Source: Ovis canadensis (lineage: Eukaryota > Chordata > Mammalia > Artiodactyla > Bovidae). From it: a stretch of DNA of 64,000 bases. The notes beneath the pieces were generated by a model. It was not told where the DNA came from, did not search any database, and saw nothing but the letters and a program-made list of their open reading frames with translations. The DNA lies in assembly GCF_042477335.2 (NCBI RefSeq), contig NC_091262.1:72650001-72714000 (forward strand), written 5' to 3'. The translations under genes were made by a program, and so were the position numbers. Positions 58,668 to 64,000 of the stretch are shown here, piece after piece (the stretch's first letter is position 1; each line of letters begins with the position of its first letter).

Positions 58668-58888
58668 GGTGCGCATTAAGTCGCTTCAGTCAAGTCTGAT
58701 TCTTTGCAACGCTATGGACTGTAGCCCTCCAGGCTCCTCTGTTCATGGGATTCTCTAGGCAAGAATACTGGAGGGGGTTGCTATGCTCTCCTCCCGGGCA
58801 TCTTCTCTACCCAGGGATCAAACCCGCATCTTTTATGTCTCCTGCATTGGCAGGCGGGTTCTTCACCACTAGGGTCACCTGGGAAGCC
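58668..58888 (-). mobile_element. Bov-tA SINE
   Basis: Antisense AGTCGCTTCAGTCAAGTCTG through CACTAGGGTCACCTGGGAAG. Confidence 0.92.
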
Positions 58889-58889
58889 T

Positions 58890-59600
58890 GGGACCCTGCC
58901 TGGCCCAGACTCAAATGCTCAAAAACTATTTGTTGACTAAAGGCGCGGAAGAATGAAAATGCAAATAAAGCTCTGGAGTTAGTTCTGAGGATTTCCAGTA
59001 CGAGTGTCAAAGTATTGTCCAAGATAGCAGGGCCTTGGGGGACCATCCAGGGACACCCCATCATGGCACAAATGGGAAACACAGGTCTGGGAAGAAGGAG
59101 GTGTTTGCTCGAACCACACAGTGCAGGGAAGAGCAGGGCTGGGAAGGAGCTTCTAACCTGTGATTATTCTCGCCAGCATGCCAGCCTGTCACTTCCAGTG
59201 TGTGACCACAGGAATGACCTCCACTCGGGAAGACAGGAAGCCAGCCTCCTGGCACCTGCCGGGCACTTGAAAAGCCATCTGCTCGGAAGCTGCCCGAAGG
59301 CATTCTGCATTACTTGGAAGGTCAGGTTGGATCACATCCCAGGGTCCTTCCTACTCTGGGATTGTGATGTCAGGCACTTCCATCCTGGGTGGAGGATGGA
59401 GACTAATCCCTCTCCTCTCGAGGAGTACACCCACCCATGGGCATCTCCTGGCTCAGAAGTCTCCAGGCACTGCCTCACAGACTGAGGAAAGGAGTATCTC
59501 AGTGGTGCCACCTTCCCAAAGAGGGCAAACTGACCACCGCTGTCCCTCCAATCACCATGACCTGCTCTATACAATGTTCTTATTTATTTATTACTCATAC
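58890..59600. other. Intergenic, apparently unique
   Basis: Open frames up to 156 codons (59015-59485, plus) without a recognisable domain. No gene called. Confidence 0.35.
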
Positions 59601-59860
59601 TGTTTATGATCTGCCTCTGCCTCCAAGCCTGGAACTCCTGCAGGGGCAAGGAGTCTGGCACATTTTGTTTATTGATACGTGCCAGCCCCTAGAACAATCC
59701 CTGGCACCGTGTAGACATGGCAAATATTTGTTGGATGGATGGCTGGCTGGACAAATGTTCCAGAGTCCCAACTCTGTGGCTTTCTAGCTGTGGAGATTTG
59801 GGCAAATTAAGTGATTTTGAGCCTCAGTTTTCTCATCTGTAAAATGGAATGGCCATACTA
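59600..59860 (+). mobile_element. L2 tail followed by MIR
   Basis: CAGCCCCTAGAACAATCCCT and AAATATTTGTTGGATGGATG are L2-like. TTGAGCCTCAGTTTTCTCAT and CTGTAAAATGG are MIR-like. Confidence 0.7.
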
Positions 59861-59861
59861 A

Positions 59862-60710
59862 CTTGAAGAGTTGGGCTGACAGGAGCTTGGGGGCAAGTCC
59901 TATTTAGTGCCAGGCTCCTAAGAGGCATTTAAACATATTCATTTGCTCATGAGGTCTGTCAGTCCACAAACACGTGGCCTGGTGAGGCCTGCGTCTGACT
60001 CCTGTGTCTTTCTTAGAAGACGTAGGGGTCAGTCTTTTCTAGAAAGATGAGTAGCATGCTGAGAGGAACTCCGGGAGGCGGAGAGTATGGGAAACACGGG
60101 AGGTATCTGGGAGGGGTGGGATGGCAGGAGGGTGTGACGCAGAGGGTGTGTTCCGCAGATCCATGTGAAAAAGAGGCATGGATGAGCCCCGTGATGGGCC
60201 TGCCAGGCGGGCTAAGGCACGTGGCCTTCCCTCCCTGAGCAGGGGAGAGCTCGGGCAGGGGCTGGCCATGCCTGGAATGTGGGCGATGACTGGGGTGTTC
60301 TTTCTTTTCAGCAAACATGTGCTGGGCATCTTCTCCATTACATGCATTGACAACTGGGCCCCAGGGGACTCGGAGATGCCCAGTCTGCAGCCTTAGGGAC
60401 ACTTACAACACAGAGTTTGTCTGGGTCACCCTCTAACTAAACGCCTGCTGAAGTTCCCCATAGTCCTTCAATTCAAGACCACCATTTTCCCTGTGGCCCA
60501 GGAGGACCCAGTCTACCTCTCCAGCCTCACTGCCCACTTCTTCTTGCTTTATTTTGTTACTCTAGTATATTCATCTCATTTCAGTTTTTTGTCCACATCA
60601 CCTTCTGACCTCAGGACCTTTGCACACACCATCCTCTCTGCTTGGGACAGTTTCCCTCTGCTCCCCACCACAGCCTTCCCTCTCTTGGTTACCCAGATAG
60701 AATTTATTTC
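59862..60710. other. Intergenic, no recognised element
   Basis: Ordinary sequence. Overlapping frames near 60013-60402 have no domain. No gene called. Confidence 0.35.
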
Positions 60711-60711
60711 T

Positions 60712-61995
60712 GTAGTGAAGAATGAAAATATGGCTGCACTCATTTCACGTGCTAGCAAAATAATGCTCAAAATCCTTCAAGCTAGGCTTCAATATTACGT
60801 GAACCGAGAGCTTCCAGGTACAAGCCTTCAGAAAAGGCAGAGGAACCAGAGATTAAAATGCCAACATCTGTTGGATCATAGAAAAAGCAAAGGAATTCCA
60901 GAAAAGCATCTACTTCTGCTTCATTGACTATGCTAAAGCCTTTGACTGTGTGGATCACAACAAACTGGAAAATTCTTAAAGAGATGGGAATACCAGATCA
61001 CTTTACCTGCCTCCTGAGAAACCTATATGCAGGTAGAGAAGCAACAGTTAGAACCAGACATGGAATAGCAGACAGGTTCTAAATTGGGAAAGGAGTATGT
61101 CAAATCTGTATTTCCTCACCCTGCTTATTTACCTTATATGCAGAGTATGTCATGTGAAATGCCGGGCTGGAAGAGCACAAGCTGGAATCAAGATTGCTAA
61201 GAGAAATATCAGTAACGTCAGATATGCAGATGACACCACCCTAATGGCAAAAAGCAAAGAGGTGCTAAAGAGACTCTTGATGAAGGTTAAAGAGGAGAGT
61301 GAAAAAGCTGGCTTAAAACTCAACATTCAAAAAACTAAGATCATGGCATCCAATCCTATCACTTCACGGCCAAAAGATGGGGGTGGGGGAATGGAAATAG
61401 TGAGAGACTTTATTATCTTGGGCTCCAAAATCACTGCAGACTGTGACTACAGCCATGAAATTAAAGACACTTGCTCCTTGGACAGAAAGCTATGATAAAT
61501 CTAGAGAGTGTATTAAAAAGCAGAGACATCACTTTGCCGACAAAGGTCGGTATAGTTAAAACCATGATTTTTCCAGTTGTCATGTATGGATGGGAGAGTT
61601 GGACCATAAAGAAGGCTGGGCAATGAAGAATTGATGCTTTGAACTGTGGTGTTGGGAAGACTGTTGAGAGTCCCTTGGACTGCAAGGAGATCCAACCAGT
61701 CAATCCTAAAGGAAATCAACCCTGAATCTTCATTGGAAGGACTGATACTGAAGCTGAAGCTCCAATACTTTGGCCACCTGATGCAAAAAGCCAACTCACT
61801 GGAAAAGACCCTGATCCTGGAAAAGATTGAAGGCAGGAGGAGGAGGGGATGACAGAAGATGAGATGGTTTCATGGCATCACTGACCTGATGGACATGAGT
61901 TTGAGCGAACTCTGGGAGATAGTGAAGGACAGAGAAGCCTGGTGTGCTGTTGTTCATGGGATTGCAAAGGGGCAAGTATGACTGAATGGCTGAAC
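60712..61995 (+). mobile_element. BovB LINE with reverse-transcriptase remnant
   Basis: Sense BovB from MAALISRASKIMLKILQARL-coding sequence through a broken FIDYAKAFDCVDH segment and an intact catalytic box VRYADDTTLM to the 3' end. Several frameshifts and stops separate the parts, so it is inactive. It is the longest plus-strand BovB here. Confidence 0.92.
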
Positions 61996-62024
61996 AATAA
62001 ATAAGTAGGAAATCTTACAGAAAA

Positions 62025-62578
62025 ACTGGGACTGCAGCCATGAAATTAAGAGACACTTGCTCCTTGGAAGAAAAGCTAAGACAAACCTAGACAGTATATC
62101 AAAAAGCAGAGACATCACTTTGCCAACAAGGGTCTGTCTAGTCAAAGCTTTTGTTTTTCCAGTAGTCATGTACAGTTGTGTGACTTGGGCCATAAAGAAG
62201 GCTGAGTGCCGAGGAAGTGATGCTTTTGAACTGTGGTGTTGGAGAAGATTCTTGAGAGTCCCTTGGACTGCAAGGAGATCAAACCCTTCAATCCTAAAGG
62301 AAATCAACCCTGATTGTTCATTGGAAGCACTGGTGGGGAAGTTAAAGCTCCAATACTTTGGCCACCTGATGCAAAGAGCCAACTCATTGGAAAAGACTTT
62401 GATGCTGGGAAAAGTTAAGGGCAGGAGGAGAAGGCAGAGGATGAGATGGTTGGGTAGCATCACTGACTCAATGGACATGAGTTTGAACAAGCTCTGGGAG
62501 ACAGTGAAAGAGGCCTTGGTGTGCTGCAGTCCATGGGGTCACAGAGTCAGACACAACTTAGTGACTGACCAACAACAC
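62025..62578 (+). mobile_element. Second BovB 3' end, directly following
   Basis: Restarts at the CAGCCATGAAATTAAGAGAC segment already present near 61452 and runs again to the BovB tail. A 179-codon frame is open (62057-62596). Confidence 0.92.
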
Positions 62579-62579
62579 C

Positions 62580-63661
62580 AGTCCTATTTAGAATAAAGCT
62601 AGTTAAAATAAAGATGAATGGAGCATGAGACATTAACCTTCATTTCTATTAATATTTGAAAGACCAATCAGGGTTTTACATATTATTAACTATATGAGGA
62701 AAAGCACACCCTTATGCAGTTTTAATTAATAGCTATGATTCAAAACAGACATGCTCTCCACATTCAGAACTTTTCCCAGTTGTCATGTTCTCAGTATCTG
62801 AGTCCCCAGGCTGGGTCAGACCGACCTGTTACAAACTCTCAAAGCACCCGTGGCCAGCTTTGGCATCATGTTCACTAGAGCTCATGGTCATGTCATTATT
62901 TGACTCATGCTTGTTTCTTTTACTGGATATTAGCTCCATGAAGGCAGGGGCCAGGTCTGTTCATATCAACAACTAGCCCAGGGGTTGCTGTCCCATGAGC
63001 CATCATTTCATGCAGGATTGATTGTAACCCATGTGGGAGTGGTGGGGAAATTCAGATCCATGAGCCATCACAATGCATGGGAGGTGAGTACTTTATCGGA
63101 CAACTGCTTGGTAGACAAAATTCCATAAAGAGATTATTATGGATTGGGCATTGGAGGATGAGTAGGAGCTCATTAGGCAGAAGGTGAGCATGACCGGTAG
63201 AGGAGATAGCAACTTTCAACACATGAGGAGGTGCTCAGGCTCAAAGGCTTTAAATGACATACCCAAGTCACCCAGTTACTAAATGGCTTACCCTCTTGTC
63301 CCCTGTCCTCAGTGGCACATGTCATGGACCTGAGTGAGTTCCTGGCGATTCTGGGGTTCCCCTGGTGTCCTCCCTCCCCTCAGCCCCCAGGCTGGTACCT
63401 GGGAAATGGTGATCGTCAGCAAAGTGCTCCAGGGGGTGCTTTTGCCCCCCCACATCTGTGTCCTGGGTGCAGAATCTCAACCTTCTCACCCTTCCCACCT
63501 TCTCAGACAGAGGCTGCTTACTCTGGTGCTGCCTGATCTTAGCACTTAGCATCTTAAACTAGTCCTCTCCCTCTCTAGGCTACCTTCCCTACCAGCTTGT
63601 GTGGCAGCTGGGTCTCCAGGGCCCTGCAAGGGTCCAGGACAGAGGAGGAGGTGCTTACTGA
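62580..63661. other. Intergenic, no recognised element
   Basis: Sequence without gene or clear repeat up to the alternating purine-pyrimidine tract. A MIR-like piece may lie near 63180-63300. Confidence 0.35.
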
Positions 63662-63731
63662 ACACACGTGCACGTGCGCGCGCACGTGCACGCGCGCGCG
63701 CACACACACACACGTGCGTGCACACACACGC
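63662..63731. repeat. 70-bp alternating purine-pyrimidine tract
   Basis: Purine and pyrimidine alternate without a break from 63662 to 63731, mixing CA, CG and TG steps. This is the classic sequence type for Z-DNA. Confidence 0.9.
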
Positions 63732-63734
63732 CAA

Positions 63735-64000
63735 ATGGGACAGGGCAGCTCTCTCACCTGGGACTGTATCTGAGAAATGCAATGACTAGCTGGGCCCCCA
63801 GGTCTATGTGGAACCCCTCCCTTCCCACCCCAGACCAGATGACACGGCTGTTTGCTGCCTGTCACTAACCACAAAGACACAGGGAAGTCACTTCTCCTCT
63901 CCGAGCCTCACTTCCCACATCTTCTCATACGAATGTCCATTCTGGCTGCGGACAGGGTAGATGTAACCAGGACAGAGAGGCATGGTGAGCTGTGAATTGA
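63735..64000. other. Right edge, possible MIR-like piece
   Basis: ACAGGGAAGTCACTTCTCCTC and CCGAGCCTCA resemble a MIR core. No exon recognised before the window ends. Confidence 0.3.

Noticed and set aside
62057..62596. 179-codon plus-strand frame
   Set aside because: BovB 3' region again, a retrotransposon remnant.
1..64000. CRISPR arrays, operons or other prokaryotic systems
   Set aside because: The window is mammalian: spliced genes, SINEs and LINEs. Repeats are dispersed elements or microsatellites without regular spacers.

Overview
The window is nuclear DNA from a ruminant, most likely cattle or another bovid. It is packed with BovB LINE fragments, Bov-tA and Bov-A2 SINEs (which share the BovB 3' end), tRNA-derived CHR SINEs and ruminant L1 tails. 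It also carries the uterine serpin gene SERPINA14, which belongs to ruminants and some other ungulates. Species assignment is inference; I could not compare genomes.

Two complete protein-coding genes are visible, both on the minus strand and both clade A serpins with four coding exons. SERPINA11 (CDS 10318-19384) splices from exons 18742-19384, 16616-16889, 13248-13395 and 10318-10521 into an unbroken frame of 422 codons plus stop, with a poly(A) signal at 10198-10203. SERPINA14, also called uterine milk protein or uterine serpin (CDS 25880-34055), splices from 33419-34055, 30521-30788, 28569-28743 and 25880-26089 into 429 codons plus stop, with a poly(A) signal at 25831-25836. A TATA box at 36768-36776 and two possible splice donors mark its likely non-coding first exon. 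Intron positions and phases agree between the two genes (1, 2, 0), as expected for tandem duplicates of one clade A ancestor. SERPINA11 keeps an inhibitory-type hinge. SERPINA14 has lost it and also carries a 27-base in-frame duplication in its fourth exon.

Layout: 1-10.2 kb is intergenic sequence downstream of SERPINA11 (SINEs, a GATA-type microsatellite split by BovB, old L2/MIR pieces). 10.2-19.4 kb is SERPINA11. 19.4-25.8 kb is intergenic, with a CpG-enriched, promoter-like patch at 22.8-23.2 kb. 25.8-36.8 kb is SERPINA14. From 36.8 kb to the end I find no gene. That part holds head-to-head BovB halves, HAL1/L1 pieces, a solo LTR near 46.3-47.0 kb, five minus-strand and then three plus-strand BovB segments, and a 70-bp alternating purine-pyrimidine tract at 63.66-63.73 kb. 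The serpin that follows SERPINA11 in the human cluster (SERPINA9) was not found. The long open frames in SINE or LINE sequence are not genes.

Both serpins have signal peptides and should be secreted. SERPINA11 is probably a plasma or liver-type serpin of undefined target. SERPINA14 is known as a progesterone-induced protein of uterine gland secretion. Repeat boundaries are by eye, good to about 10-30 bases unless a target-site duplication is quoted.
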